A stretch of DNA of 64,000 nt from positions 62,001 through 126,000 of the forward strand of contig JAGLFH010000062.1 of assembly GCA_023144635.1 (NCBI GenBank), read 5' to 3'. The position numbers and the translations under genes are program-made. Numbering within the stretch: the stretch's first letter is position 1; each line of letters opens with the position of its first letter. Source of the stretch: Candidatus Auribacterota bacterium. GTDB taxonomy: Bacteria > Auribacterota > JAFGBW01 > JAFGJP01. A model generated the notes under the pieces. It searched no databases. It had not been told where the DNA came from and saw nothing but the letters and a program-made list of their open reading frames with translations. Positions 17,321 through 26,292 of the stretch are shown piece by piece.

Positions 17321-18468
17321 AATTCCTTTCTTTCAGAAATCACTTTATCAAAAAGTTCCTGATAAAGTTCGGTTTCTTTTCTTTCCATAATTTCTCCGTC
17401 AAGCTGTTCAGCTCTTTTCCTTGCTTTTTTTCCGAGCGTCAAGCGCAACTCGTCATCGCATATCAACTTTTTTAAAGCTTCATTAAAAGATTTCGTATCA
17501 TTTCGTACAACAATGCCAGTTCCCCCCAACACTTCAGGAAGCGGCTCTTTATCATTTACTATAATAGGAAGAGAAGCTGCCATTGCTTCTAGTACTGGAA
17601 TGCAAAATCCCTCATAAAATGAAGATATAGCAAAAATGTCAGATTTCTTGTATAACTTACAAATTTCCTGATTAGGAACAGATCTTATAAAACGAACTTT
17701 ATGATCTATCTTCAATTCTCTGACGAGATTACTCAGACTTTTATAATTCCTTCCGTCACCAATTAGTGTTAATTCAACATCAAGATCCTTAATAGCTTTT
17801 ATAATACATTCTTGATTCTTTGGCGGATCCAGCCGACCCACAGTCAATATCTTGAGAGGCCTTTTTTTCTCTTTAGAATCCTCACTTGTCTTATAATCTT
17901 GAGTATAAACCTTATTGTAAATTACTTTCAAATCTCTGGCTCCATACTTTCTTGCATAAGCCTCTAAAAAATGAGAAGCGCAAATTGTTTTGTCTACATA
18001 AGAAAGTGCATAGGGTTCAAAAAAAAACTTCGATATAAACAGATGAAGCCCTCTTCTGAACTGACAGCTCTTATGATCTCTGCATTCATCTAAATTCGTA
18101 TGTAAAGACAGTACAGAAGGTACTCTCAGCCGCTTACCTGCATAGGCAGCCAGATAACCGGCCAGCTGGGAATTATAAGCCCTTATTGTATCCGGATTGA
18201 TTTGCCTTAACAGCTCAATTATTTTTTCTCGCTTCAAAAAAAACAAAAAGAAAGATTTCAAGGAGAACGGATTATCGATCGAATGAATTTTTAAACGTGC
18301 ACTCCCCGCCAATACGCTTACTTTTTCCTCCTCGACTTCTTTCTTTGCAAAAGAGATTATGTGAACCTCATCAAAGAAATTTCCCGGATTAAAATAGCGC
18401 GGCTTGATCTCCTGCTTTTTGTAATACGACAATATCGCATCATTTGAAAAAACGACTAATCTTTTCAT
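17317..18468 (-). CDS. Glycosyltransferase, GT4 family
   Basis: 383 residues from the ATG at 18468, five bases after the methyltransferase stop; the longer frame would need a TTG at 18492. The protein starts MKRLVVFSNDAIL. Motifs: LTVGRLDPPKNQECIIKA, LTLIGDGRNYKSL and the EX7E element SSFYEGFCIPVLEAM. An HxCxxHKxC-like patch (NLDECRDHKSCQF) before the middle is unusual. The stop overlaps the deacetylase start by four bases. A cytoplasmic sugar transferase of the surface polymer is the likely role; the sugar cannot be predicted. Confidence 0.85.
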   Translation of the reverse strand: MKRLVVFSNDAILSYYKKQEIKPRYFNPGNFFDEVHIISFAKKEVEEEKVSVLAGSARLKIHSIDNPFSLKSFFLFFLKREKIIELLRQINPDTIRAYNSQLAGYLAAYAGKRLRVPSVLSLHTNLDECRDHKSCQFRRGLHLFISKFFFEPYALSYVDKTICASHFLEAYARKYGARDLKVIYNKVYTQDYKTSEDSKEKKRPLKILTVGRLDPPKNQECIIKAIKDLDVELTLIGDGRNYKSLSNLVRELKIDHKVRFIRSVPNQEICKLYKKSDIFAISSFYEGFCIPVLEAMAASLPIIVNDKEPLPEVLGGTGIVVRNDTKSFNEALKKLICDDELRLTLGKKARKRAEQLDGEIMERKETELYQELFDKVISERKEL

Positions 18469-18473
18469 AACAG

Positions 18474-19328
18474 TTATCTCTTTTTCGAGCAAATATTGAT
18501 AACACTTTTGAATGGATTAAAATAGTTCAGCATTATCAATTTCTTTAAAAATGGTTTTAGATACATTTTCTCTATTAAATTAATAAGTTTTGCTTTCCAT
18601 TTTGAATGACATAGAGCCGAATTATCCAGCTTTAATATATTATCTACACCCAAAACATAGCCTTTTCCTTTAAGATAGCCAGATACTCCGGGACCGGTTA
18701 CATAAAATATATTATTCAAAAAAAACTTCGGATCTTTTCCTCTCATTTTTAAATAGGATATTGCCAATCTTCTCGGAATGACAGAAAACCACATAATATG
18801 ATAATGCGCTTCTTCTCTTATAGTTAAATAATTCGGAGCAACAAGAAAAAGCGTCCCTCCTTTTTTCAGAACCCTGTCCGCCTCATCCAAAACCTTTTTA
18901 TAATCAGGAACGTGCTCCAGAAGGTTCCACAACGTCACAACGTCAAAAGAATCCTTTTTAAAAGGAAGCGCTTCTGCAGATGCTCTCTGATAAATCCCGC
19001 CTAAAGAAACGCTGGTCTCTCTAAAAAACCTTCTTTTCGCAAAATTTATCTCATAATCACTGGAATCGATGCCATAAGCTGCAAAACCTTTTTTTCTGCA
19101 GAAAAGCACAAAACTTCCAAATCCGCAGCCAATATCAAGTATTTTTGAATCCCTGTTAATATCAGCACTGATCTTTACTGTTTCAAAAAGTTTTTCACTG
19201 GCTTCCAACTTGATATTATCATCAAAATGCCTTTCAAATTGACCTTTGTTTTCAGGAAATATGTCTTTATAAAAAATGCGAAAATGCTCTTTAACTTCCG
19301 CATAAATATTTTTATCTTTTCCTTGCAT
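18474..19328 (-). CDS. SAM-dependent methyltransferase
   Basis: 284 residues from the ATG at 19328, chosen because AGGGA lies five bases upstream; a longer frame begins with TTG at 19349. Motif I is ILDIGCGFGSFVLF, then YGIDSSDYEINFA (acidic residue), FDVVTLWNLLEHVPDY (motif IV) and VLKKGGTLFLVAPN. It overlaps the DegT gene by 17 bases. It is the second of four methyltransferases in the leftward run, each with a different C-terminal part, so they likely act on different positions or steps. Confidence 0.85.
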   Translation of the reverse strand: MQGKDKNIYAEVKEHFRIFYKDIFPENKGQFERHFDDNIKLEASEKLFETVKISADINRDSKILDIGCGFGSFVLFCRKKGFAAYGIDSSDYEINFAKRRFFRETSVSLGGIYQRASAEALPFKKDSFDVVTLWNLLEHVPDYKKVLDEADRVLKKGGTLFLVAPNYLTIREEAHYHIMWFSVIPRRLAISYLKMRGKDPKFFLNNIFYVTGPGVSGYLKGKGYVLGVDNILKLDNSALCHSKWKAKLINLIEKMYLKPFLKKLIMLNYFNPFKSVINICSKKR

Positions 19329-20595
19329 TATATTCCCTGTTTTTTTCAAAATATTCTTTTATAACTTCTCCTATATAAAACATATTTTTCTCACTCAGTT
19401 TTGGCTGAACAGGTAGTGTAAAAGAGTTTAGGTAAAGATCTTCCGTAACAGTCAACTTTTCATCAGCATATTGTTCAAAACCTTCTCTCAAATGCAAAGG
19501 GATATAGGTCCCTTCCGTCTCTACGCTTTTTTGTGTTAAAAATCTGGCCAGTTCAATGACCTCTCTGCTAGGACCAATAGTACCCGATACTTTTGTTTTT
19601 TTTAGAGTAATAATAAACTTTGTAAAAACATGATCTTCATCCCATTCCGGCAGGAGAATTTCTTCCACATCAGATAATTCTTTATAGAGTATTTCTGCAT
19701 TTCTTCTACGCCTGGCTATGATATCTTCCAGTTTTTTCAGCTGAATGCGAAGGATCGCAGCATCAAGGGACGACATTTTTAACATTTTATAGCTACCTCT
19801 GTCACATGAACTTTTAATCCCTGACAATGAAACCAGCCTGTCAAAAGCAAGATAAAACGGAAAAGTATATTTTCTCAAAAACATCCTGAAAAAACAGTAG
19901 TACAGTTTTTTTAAAATATCCGTTAACTTCTGTTTTTCCAGAGGCAGACCACACATCTTTTGATATATCTTTTCAGAATCTGTTACAACCATGCCTCCAC
20001 TACATGCCATCATGTTCTTGCCCATACCAAAAGAAAAGATACCGACATCACCCAGAGTCCCCAGATATTTCCCCTCCTTACGCCCCCCTGTAGCCTGACA
20101 GGCATCATCAATTATAATAATATTTCTGTCTTTGACAGCTTCTTTGATCTTATCTATTTCTGCGGCTTTACCGGACAGATGAGGAACAATTATAGCTTTT
20201 GTTTTTAATGTTATTTTCTTTATGCAGCTCTCCACGCTTATATTGAAATTTCTATCAATGTCCACCATGACAGGCCTGCAGCCAGCGTTAAGTACAGGCA
20301 TAAGTATTCCCTTGCAACAAAAAGATGGTAGGATAACCTCATCACCTTCTTTTATTTCCATGGCTCTTAAAATTAATTCGATAGCACTTCTCCCAAGATT
20401 CGTCACAATTCCATACTTTACTCCAATGAGATCACAGAATTCTTTTACAAAAAGATCAATACTTTTCCCTTCAACAAGCCTTCCTTTTAAAGATGACTTT
20501 AGAATCTCGAAAAGCTCCTTCCAGTTCCAATAAGGAACAAGAAATGGAACTTTCCAAAAATATTGATAGCATTTTTTTAATTTATTCTCAGACAT
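19312..20595 (-). CDS. DegT/DnrJ/EryC1-type sugar aminotransferase
   Basis: 427 residues, PLP-dependent fold type I. Visible residues: VTNLGRSAIELILRAM (cofactor phosphate loop), VILPSFCCKGILMPVLNAG, IIIIDDACQATGG (the Asp that holds the pyridine N), and SFGMGKNMMACSGGM with the Schiff-base Lys. Such enzymes aminate keto-sugars on nucleotides. The matching dehydratase is not in the window. AAGGA lies seven bases before the ATG, and the upstream methyltransferase stop is directly adjacent, so translation is coupled. Confidence 0.9.
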   Translation of the reverse strand: MSENKLKKCYQYFWKVPFLVPYWNWKELFEILKSSLKGRLVEGKSIDLFVKEFCDLIGVKYGIVTNLGRSAIELILRAMEIKEGDEVILPSFCCKGILMPVLNAGCRPVMVDIDRNFNISVESCIKKITLKTKAIIVPHLSGKAAEIDKIKEAVKDRNIIIIDDACQATGGRKEGKYLGTLGDVGIFSFGMGKNMMACSGGMVVTDSEKIYQKMCGLPLEKQKLTDILKKLYYCFFRMFLRKYTFPFYLAFDRLVSLSGIKSSCDRGSYKMLKMSSLDAAILRIQLKKLEDIIARRRRNAEILYKELSDVEEILLPEWDEDHVFTKFIITLKKTKVSGTIGPSREVIELARFLTQKSVETEGTYIPLHLREGFEQYADEKLTVTEDLYLNSFTLPVQPKLSEKNMFYIGEVIKEYFEKNREYNARKR

Positions 20596-21375
20596 TCAAC
20601 TATCCTTCTTGCAGATAAAAAGATATCTGAAAGCAAAAAACCTTAACAAATAAAAAGAACTTAAAATCTCATCAAACATCTTCCCCTTAATCTTTAATGA
20701 AAATATCCTTTTCTCTATCCTTCCCTGCATTGTTACCAAACGGGTCAAAAACCGCCCATTTTTCCATGAAAAAATATTCCCTCCATACATAGGAAAAAGC
20801 TGAAAACATCTAAGACTTTCTACTCGCAGCCTGCTTTGAGAGATCATCTTTCTCATCATAACTGGTGAAACATGATAAGATCTAAGACCGCTATCGGCAT
20901 TCCGAGCCAGTAGTGTATTAATACTCCATAAATTACCTAAAGAAAAGATTGCATGACCACCAGGTTTTAAAACCCTGTACATCTCACTGATCAAGCTGCT
21001 TAAATTTGAGATATAATATAAAGTTGCAAACGAATAAACCGTATCAAAAGCAGCATCCTTCAAGCTGAACTTACTTTCCATGTCATTCTGCATCAAATAT
21101 ACATTATTAATCTTTTTATCATTCAATCTTTCTTTTAATTTTATTAACATAGCTTCACCAAAATCTAATCCTATAACTTCCTTTGCAAATTTGGCTGTTA
21201 AACAAGTATACTCTCCAGATCCGCATCCCATATCTAAAACTGTTTTTTCGGAACAGAACTGCTTAATTAACTTCATACGTAAATTTCGCATCTCCTGCTG
21301 ATACAGATCCTTTATATCATGCGAAAGAGAATTCTTAAGTGTAGTATTAAAAATATGTCTATTGTTTTCTATCAT
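20596..21375 (-). CDS. SAM-dependent methyltransferase
   Basis: 259 residues. Motif I TVLDMGCGSGEYTCLTAKF, acidic VIGLDFGEAML, motif IV FDTVYSFATLYYISNL, and MYRVLKPGGHAIFSLGN identify the class I fold with UbiE/Methyltransf_11 type sequence. The C-terminal half (MIEKRIFSLKIKGKMFDE) is not diagnostic. The stop TGA touches the ATG of the aminotransferase gene. In this locus it likely methylates a sugar or the lipid carrier product. Confidence 0.84.
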   Translation of the reverse strand: MIENNRHIFNTTLKNSLSHDIKDLYQQEMRNLRMKLIKQFCSEKTVLDMGCGSGEYTCLTAKFAKEVIGLDFGEAMLIKLKERLNDKKINNVYLMQNDMESKFSLKDAAFDTVYSFATLYYISNLSSLISEMYRVLKPGGHAIFSLGNLWSINTLLARNADSGLRSYHVSPVMMRKMISQSRLRVESLRCFQLFPMYGGNIFSWKNGRFLTRLVTMQGRIEKRIFSLKIKGKMFDEILSSFYLLRFFAFRYLFICKKDS

Positions 21376-21384
21376 GTTTAATGA

Positions 21385-22452
21385 TTAAGCTTTTTTAAAA
21401 TGTTTTTTAACAGAACTTGCAAATACTTTTAACTGCATCTTCATGGGACTATATATCTTTCGAGCTTTATAACGAGGATAAATAGTCCCTCCCATACCTT
21501 TTTTATATCTGTAAATGCCAAATAATTTGCTTTTCGGATCAGCATTTGGAAAAACTTCTCCTATATCGATCCACTTATATCCGTTCATCTTAGCCCATTT
21601 AAATATGTGATAAACAACAAGAGAATCGCTTCGTAAATGCCTTTTGCTGGAAAGAGAACATTTTGTCCAGAACTTTAATCCTTCTTTTAATGAAGCCAGA
21701 TTAATGAAATCAATTTTCTCTCCTTCATGCTGTGCATAGAAAATATTTACCAATCCTTTCTCTCCAAAGTATTTCCATATTAACTCAAAATATTTAAAAG
21801 GATGAGGCTTCACGCCTGTTCTTCTATATGTATTTACATGCAATTTGTAATATTCTTCCATTTCACTAAAAGTTTCTACCTTGCCCACTGTTATTCCATT
21901 TTTTTCTGCATGCTTTATATTCTTTCTGAAGGCATGACTCATATTGGAAAATATTTTTTCCATATCTTGAGAGAGATCTAACATATATGTATAGTTTGGC
22001 AGATCTTCCAGACCATAAAAGATATATGGATTAACATTTGATAATCTATTTGGTCGATTATTAGGAACAAGTGGAGGCGTCTGCATAAAAAAACAGTCTA
22101 CTTTTATTTTTTTTGCAAGATTATCAATATGCTTGAATATCTCAACCAGAATTTTTTTCTGTTGTTCTTTGCCAAGGCCAGGCTTTAATGCAGGATTAGC
22201 ACTGCCAAATCCTGTTGTTAAGTATCTTAAAGGCATAAACCAAGATGTACGCTGTTTTTCCAGAAACAGAGGAAATATAGCTAAGATCTCACCTTGATCG
22301 TTTTCAACAAAAAAAGAAAATGTTTCATAATGCCAAACTTCTTTATTAAGTTTTATCCAATCATAGAGATGAAAGAACCAGGCATCGTCTGATTCTTTAA
22401 CAAATTTATCCCAGATTTCTTTATGGGTTTCCTCTAACAAGATGATTTTCAT
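21385..22452 (-). CDS. FemAB/GNAT-fold acyl- or aminoacyltransferase
   Basis: 355 residues from the ATG at 22452; AAAGGA lies eight bases upstream of this ATG and only two from the earlier one at 22458. Two GNAT-like halves are visible: residues 1-175 with WFFHLYDWIKL, and 180-345 with SHAFRKNIKHAEKNG, LKFWTKCSLS and YKWIDIGEVFPNAD. This arrangement is that of FemX/BioF2-type proteins, which transfer amino acids or acyl groups to cell-wall or sugar acceptors. Within a surface-polysaccharide run, N-acylation of an amino sugar made by the DegT enzyme is a fair hypothesis. Confidence 0.75.
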   Translation of the reverse strand: MKIILLEETHKEIWDKFVKESDDAWFFHLYDWIKLNKEVWHYETFSFFVENDQGEILAIFPLFLEKQRTSWFMPLRYLTTGFGSANPALKPGLGKEQQKKILVEIFKHIDNLAKKIKVDCFFMQTPPLVPNNRPNRLSNVNPYIFYGLEDLPNYTYMLDLSQDMEKIFSNMSHAFRKNIKHAEKNGITVGKVETFSEMEEYYKLHVNTYRRTGVKPHPFKYFELIWKYFGEKGLVNIFYAQHEGEKIDFINLASLKEGLKFWTKCSLSSKRHLRSDSLVVYHIFKWAKMNGYKWIDIGEVFPNADPKSKLFGIYRYKKGMGGTIYPRYKARKIYSPMKMQLKVFASSVKKHFKKA

Positions 22453-22536
22453 TATCATAATCCTTTCTAATTACAAAACATAATGAAATCGACTAAAATT
22501 TACAAATTTATCTACCTATATCCAACAAGTCATCTT

Positions 22537-23490
22537 TCATTTTTTTTCAGCTATAATATAAAATTGATCACCACTTTTTTTCGGAAAAATAAAAAGCATA
22601 AGTCGGCAGAAAAACGTATCTGATGTATAATAATATTTTGTTTCCTTTATAAGATATTTTTCAACGGGCAATAACTTTTTAGGATCAAAGCTTTCCTGTG
22701 CAGTTGTTTTTCTATTATACTCCTCCATCTTTTTAGAAGCTTCGTCCTTTTCAACTCCAAATATTTTTCCAGCATAATCTTTGATCTTTTCTTCTCTTTT
22801 AACATCTTTCTTATATTTAGGAAAAAATATGCGCAGCGCTTTACGTACAACTCTGTAGATCATACCTCGCGGAGACTCTGCAGGTTCATGAAAAATGAAA
22901 AGTATGCCTTTAGGTTTAAGCACTCTGTAAATTTCATCCAGCGCTTTTGCAGGATCAGGCAAATGGTGAAGCACAGAAGATAATGTTATCATATCAACAC
23001 TGCTGTTCATTAAAGGGATCTGTTCCGAATCAGCTCTTAGGCCTAAAATGACATTATTATGTTTTTTTAAGTTTCTTTTTAGCATGTTAGCTGAAATATC
23101 CAGGATAATAAACCGGGCATCCTTATGAAAGTTATCCAGCACAAAACCAGTTCCGGTACCAATGTCCAAAACGGTTTTCCCACCAAAGTCAAATCTTTCT
23201 ACCAGGCCTTGATATAATTTAGAATCCGCCTGCATATGCATGTGTATATTATCATAATACTCTGCTTCCATATCATGATACTTTATATTGACAGATTTCA
23301 CTTCCTTCAGATCTTTATCTTCTATAAAATCAATTATTCCATCTTTTGATGTAAATCTGCGCTCACATTGTCTGCAATCTAAAAATGATTCCTTACTGCT
23401 AACAGCTAAAATTGAATCTTCACAGTAAGGACACCTGACCATATTCATAAGTTCCTTTTTCGTTATTTCATCAACTACTCTTTTTTCCAT
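22537..23490 (-). CDS. Methyltransferase with N-terminal zinc ribbon
   Basis: 317 residues from the ATG at 23490, where GAGAGG precedes by six bases; the upstream extension lies inside the flippase gene. Residues 15-55 form a Trm112-like ribbon with CPYC and CRQC pairs. The class I methyltransferase domain follows: TVLDIGTGTGFVLDNF, FIILDISANML, VDMITLSSVLHHLPDP and VLKPKGILFIFHEP. The start overlaps the 3' end of the flippase gene by 16 bases. The ribbon-methyltransferase pairing is common in methylases of antibiotic or surface glycan pathways. Confidence 0.83.
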   Translation of the reverse strand: MEKRVVDEITKKELMNMVRCPYCEDSILAVSSKESFLDCRQCERRFTSKDGIIDFIEDKDLKEVKSVNIKYHDMEAEYYDNIHMHMQADSKLYQGLVERFDFGGKTVLDIGTGTGFVLDNFHKDARFIILDISANMLKRNLKKHNNVILGLRADSEQIPLMNSSVDMITLSSVLHHLPDPAKALDEIYRVLKPKGILFIFHEPAESPRGMIYRVVRKALRIFFPKYKKDVKREEKIKDYAGKIFGVEKDEASKKMEEYNRKTTAQESFDPKKLLPVEKYLIKETKYYYTSDTFFCRLMLFIFPKKSGDQFYIIAEKK

Positions 23491-24941
23491 AAAAGCCCTC
23501 TCAATAATTTGAATTCCTTTTGACTTATTCCTTTTAAACTGAATAAAACTGTAAAATATATAATACTTCCCCAAAAGACAGACAGCAAAATATCTTTTAA
23601 TCCCATAGGCTCAAACAGTAAGATCACAAAAATCATTACTGTGGCTGATAATAAGCATTTCAAAATAAACATGAAATTTAAAGAAAACTTTAAATACCTT
23701 CTTGATACCTTAAAAAACACTAAACCCATGGTTATATATGTAATACATGTTGTAACAGCAGCCCCCAGTATACCCCATACAGGCACAAAAATAATATTTA
23801 ACAGCAGATTTTCTATAGCTCCAAAAAAAGACAAAAAGAAGATAACCTTTGTTTTTTTTGCCAGAGTTAAAACATATTCAGCAGAACCAAGAGTTTGATA
23901 AACCAACATTCCTGCAACAATAAAAGGTATTAAGAACCAGCCTACTTCAAAATCCGCTGTTGACAGGATCCTGATAACCCGTTTACCTAAGACAGTCATT
24001 CCGAAAGCAGCAGGAATCCCTATCATCAAGAAATATTTTATAGAATAACTTAAATATTTCTTAACCATTTCTATTTCCTTGTTTTCCCAGTATTTTGAAA
24101 TAACAGGCAATAGCACAAAATAAATCGGAGTAGAAATGACTATGATAAGATTCGATAATGTATAAACTCCTGAATAAATACCAACTGCCTTAATATCCAT
24201 AAAATAGCCTATAACATAGCGATCGCCTGAACTTATCATCCAGTATGCATATCCTGACATAAACAAAGGAAAACCAAGATAAAAATAGGATTTTAATCCT
24301 GAAAAAGATGGAATGCAAATACCAATTTGTTTAAAAATAATAGTAAAAGCAATAATACTGCTTACAAATATAGTAAATATCGAAATGAGAATTACTGTTA
24401 ATAATCCTTGCCCGTGCAGCAAAAAATAAATTATCAGCACCATAGTAACCATATCTGTTGCGGCCCTGAAGAATGTATATTTTTTTGACTGGCCAAAAGT
24501 AACAAAAAACTCAAGAAAAACTTGATTGATGGAACTCAACGGAAGAAGAACGGCAGCTATCCTTAACAAAAAAACTGCATCATCGGCTTTGAACAATTTC
24601 GAAACAATATAAGGTGAAAAAAAATAAATTACGCCCAGAAGCAAAAAACCATTAAAAAAAGCCAGTGCAACCACAGCCCAAAAATTATTCTTGATATTTT
24701 GTTTCTCTTTTTCAACCGGCAAAAACCGCCTCATCGCTGTATTGGTTCCTAATAAAACAAGCGGTGAGAAAAGGCAAAGCGTAACCTGTATTTGCGCCCA
24801 GATACCATATTGAGCTGCTCCCAAAGCTTTAGTCAAAATAGGAAAGGTTAAAAAACCTTTAACTTTTGGGATCAGCTGAGCTACAGCAACCCACAGGACT
24901 TCCCTGGAAAATTTTCTATATTCTTTTACCCGTTCAGCCAA
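23475..24941 (-). CDS. Oligosaccharide flippase, Wzx/MATE-like
   Basis: 488 residues with about 12-14 hydrophobic helices and the family N-terminus WVAVAQLIPKVKGFLTFPIL followed by LGAAQYGIWAQ. Wzx proteins move lipid-linked oligosaccharides across the inner membrane, which fits the head of an operon with glycosyltransferases. The start is TTG at 24941 with GAGG nine bases before it; the nearby ATG is out of frame. No Wzy polymerase is recognised in the window, so chain assembly may be of another type or be encoded elsewhere. Confidence 0.87.
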   Translation of the reverse strand: MAERVKEYRKFSREVLWVAVAQLIPKVKGFLTFPILTKALGAAQYGIWAQIQVTLCLFSPLVLLGTNTAMRRFLPVEKEKQNIKNNFWAVVALAFFNGFLLLGVIYFFSPYIVSKLFKADDAVFLLRIAAVLLPLSSINQVFLEFFVTFGQSKKYTFFRAATDMVTMVLIIYFLLHGQGLLTVILISIFTIFVSSIIAFTIIFKQIGICIPSFSGLKSYFYLGFPLFMSGYAYWMISSGDRYVIGYFMDIKAVGIYSGVYTLSNLIIVISTPIYFVLLPVISKYWENKEIEMVKKYLSYSIKYFLMIGIPAAFGMTVLGKRVIRILSTADFEVGWFLIPFIVAGMLVYQTLGSAEYVLTLAKKTKVIFFLSFFGAIENLLLNIIFVPVWGILGAAVTTCITYITMGLVFFKVSRRYLKFSLNFMFILKCLLSATVMIFVILLFEPMGLKDILLSVFWGSIIYFTVLFSLKGISQKEFKLLRGLLWKKE

Positions 24942-25031
24942 AACTCATTACCTCACATGGAAAAATGTTATAAAGCATTAATAGCCACCCTCTCCGTCCT
25001 GAATATCTCAATATTCTGTAAATAATAATGT

Positions 25032-25538
25032 TTATGTTAGAGTTTTTTTTAATATCTGTTTCAAAAAGCTATGTTTCTCCAAATTTTTTATGTTATGCAG
25101 CAGTTTACCAAGAGAACGCGCCATTTTCTTAATATTTTCCATTCTTTCTGCAACAAATTTCTCATCACTGTCTTTTGCAACTTTTTTTTCTTTTATTTCC
25201 GAAACTGCTGCTTCTTCAAAAATATTTACTCTTCTTAATAAAGCATCAACAAGCCGTGTATTAAATATTTTCATAAAGTCAGCTTCTGCCTCATAGTAAT
25301 CGCGCCTTGTTCCTGCCTTCCATATTCTTTTAACTGCCCCCCATTTTAAAAGCTCCCTTACAGTAAGAGACACGGTTGCCTTGCTTACACCAAGACTATC
25401 TTTGATATCATCAAGACTTAGTTCATTAGGTGTTAAATACAAAAGGCCGTAGATCTGGCCAAGAACATGGCTGAAGCCAAAAAGGGTGCTAAGCTCACCC
25501 ATTTTTAAGATAAAAGCATATTTTTTTTTACTAGTCAT
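25032..25538 (-). CDS. GbsR/MarR-type transcriptional regulator
   Basis: 168 residues. The N-terminal part FSHVLGQIYGLLYLTPNELSLDDIKDSLGVSKATVSLTVRELLKWG is a winged helix of the GbsR type (split here: FSHVLGQIYGLLYL, then VSKATVSLTVRELLKWG). The C-terminal 70 residues are a charged helical dimerisation region. GbsR-type regulators are one-component repressors of osmoprotectant or envelope genes. The promoter just upstream has a highly ordered operator (25540-25573). The gene is 90 bases upstream of the flippase on the same strand, so it might regulate the polysaccharide run. Confidence 0.8.
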   Translation of the reverse strand: MTSKKKYAFILKMGELSTLFGFSHVLGQIYGLLYLTPNELSLDDIKDSLGVSKATVSLTVRELLKWGAVKRIWKAGTRRDYYEAEADFMKIFNTRLVDALLRRVNIFEEAAVSEIKEKKVAKDSDEKFVAERMENIKKMARSLGKLLHNIKNLEKHSFLKQILKKTLT

Positions 25539-25539
25539 A

Positions 25540-25603
25540 TTTAATACGTTTAATATGTATTAAACGTTCAATACATTATACAACAAAATAAGTACAAGTG
25601 CAA
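25540..25603 (-). promoter_or_regulatory. Promoter and phased operator of the GbsR-like gene
   Basis: On the minus strand, TTGCAC (25598-25603) and a perfect TATAAT (25575-25580) are spaced by 17 bases. Between the -10 and the ATG, four 7-base half-sites start at 25540, 25549, 25558 and 25567, exactly nine bases apart: TTTAATA, TTTAATA, TATTAAA, TTCAATA. The middle two are part of a perfect inverted repeat ACGTTTAATA/TATTAAACGT with a 2-base centre. A bound repressor would block the start site. The predicted leader is only about 30 bases and has no ribosome site. Confidence 0.65.
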
Positions 25604-25625
25604 GTATGCAGTCAGAAGGGTTTAA

Positions 25626-25810
25626 TAACAAAGTGGAGGGTAGCACAATCGACTTGCCTTTAGGTAAACACAGCTGAAATAATTATTCCGGTTTCCTTAA
25701 GAAAAGCATGGTGACAATGTGTAACTAGGGAAATATCTTCTGTATCTGTTTATTACCTTGTTATGAATGAGTATAAATTCATATTCAGATGTGTTTACAA
25801 AAATTTCAGG
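25626..25810. repeat. Small repeat element, copy 1 (uninterrupted)
   Basis: About 185 bases between the GbsR-like gene and the stop codon of the small membrane protein gene. It contains GCCTTTAGGTAAACACAG (from 25656), an inverted end pair GTAAACACAGCTGAA (25664-25678)/TTCAGATGTGTTTAC (25784-25798), an internal CCG at offset 24 and GGAAATAT at offset 65. The same blocks occur in the same order at 26291-26646, where GCCTTTAG is split by an insertion. It ends 12 bases from the stop codon, as the other copy does. Confidence 0.6.
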
Positions 25811-26044
25811 CTAGTTCAAAACATACTTAATAAGATGATATACAGAGAAGAACATAAAAATACTTACCAGTAAAAGTGACAGACCAAGCCCATAACGGTA
25901 TTTTATAGCATTTTCATCTGTTAAAAAAACACGGTTAGAATGTTCGCTGAGTTTTAAAAAAAGTTCCGGAAAAAATAACAGCATCATTGCAGAAAAAAGT
26001 GCAATAAAACCGGTAATGAAAAAAACTATATATATGGCGCCCAT
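25811..26044 (-). CDS. Small two-helix membrane protein
   Basis: 77 residues with two hydrophobic segments, IYIVFFITGFIALFSAMMLLF (about 4-24; first 20 shown by IYIVFFITGFIALFSAMMLL) and LGLSLLLVSIFMFFSVYHLI (about 52-71), joined by a charged loop SEHSNRVFLTDENAIKYRYG. No family is recognised. AAAGGA four bases before the ATG and a promoter-like pair at 26071-26100 support expression. It stands alone, between two related repeat elements. The function is unknown. Confidence 0.6.
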   Translation of the reverse strand: MGAIYIVFFITGFIALFSAMMLLFFPELFLKLSEHSNRVFLTDENAIKYRYGLGLSLLLVSIFMFFSVYHLIKYVLN

Positions 26045-26070
26045 AGTGTCCTTTCTTTTATAATTACTAG

Positions 26071-26100
26071 ATTATACATCTAAAGGATAACTTTTGGAAA
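26071..26100 (-). promoter_or_regulatory. Promoter of the small membrane protein gene
   Basis: On the minus strand TTTCCA (26095-26100), an 18-base spacer and a perfect TATAAT (26071-26076), about 27 bases before the ATG at 26044, with AAAGGA between. The -35 is only a 4/6 match. Confidence 0.45.
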
Positions 26101-26225
26101 GCGCTTTTTGAAAATATAATAGAACTATATAATTTACTTACTGAACTTGAAACATAAAGAGTATTAAATACATTTTTACTGTTAATTAAATATTTAACGA
26201 GTTTAGTGTATCATAAATGCGAGGC

Positions 26226-26292
26226 ATCAAATACGACGTTGTAAGTTTGTCCGCCAAAGGCGGATCCGTCCTTCGGCGGACAAGTATTTGAT
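26226..26292. repeat. Nested palindrome with CCGCC core
   Basis: Outer arms ATCAAATAC (26226-26234)/GTATTTGAT (26284-26292) and inner arms TTGTCCGCC (26247-26255)/GGCGGACAA (26275-26283), around AAAGGCGGATCCGTCCTTC. The CCGCC/GGCGGATCCG text recurs at 62485-62516. Copy 1 of the neighbouring repeat lacks this block, so it looks like a separate small insertion. Confidence 0.6.
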
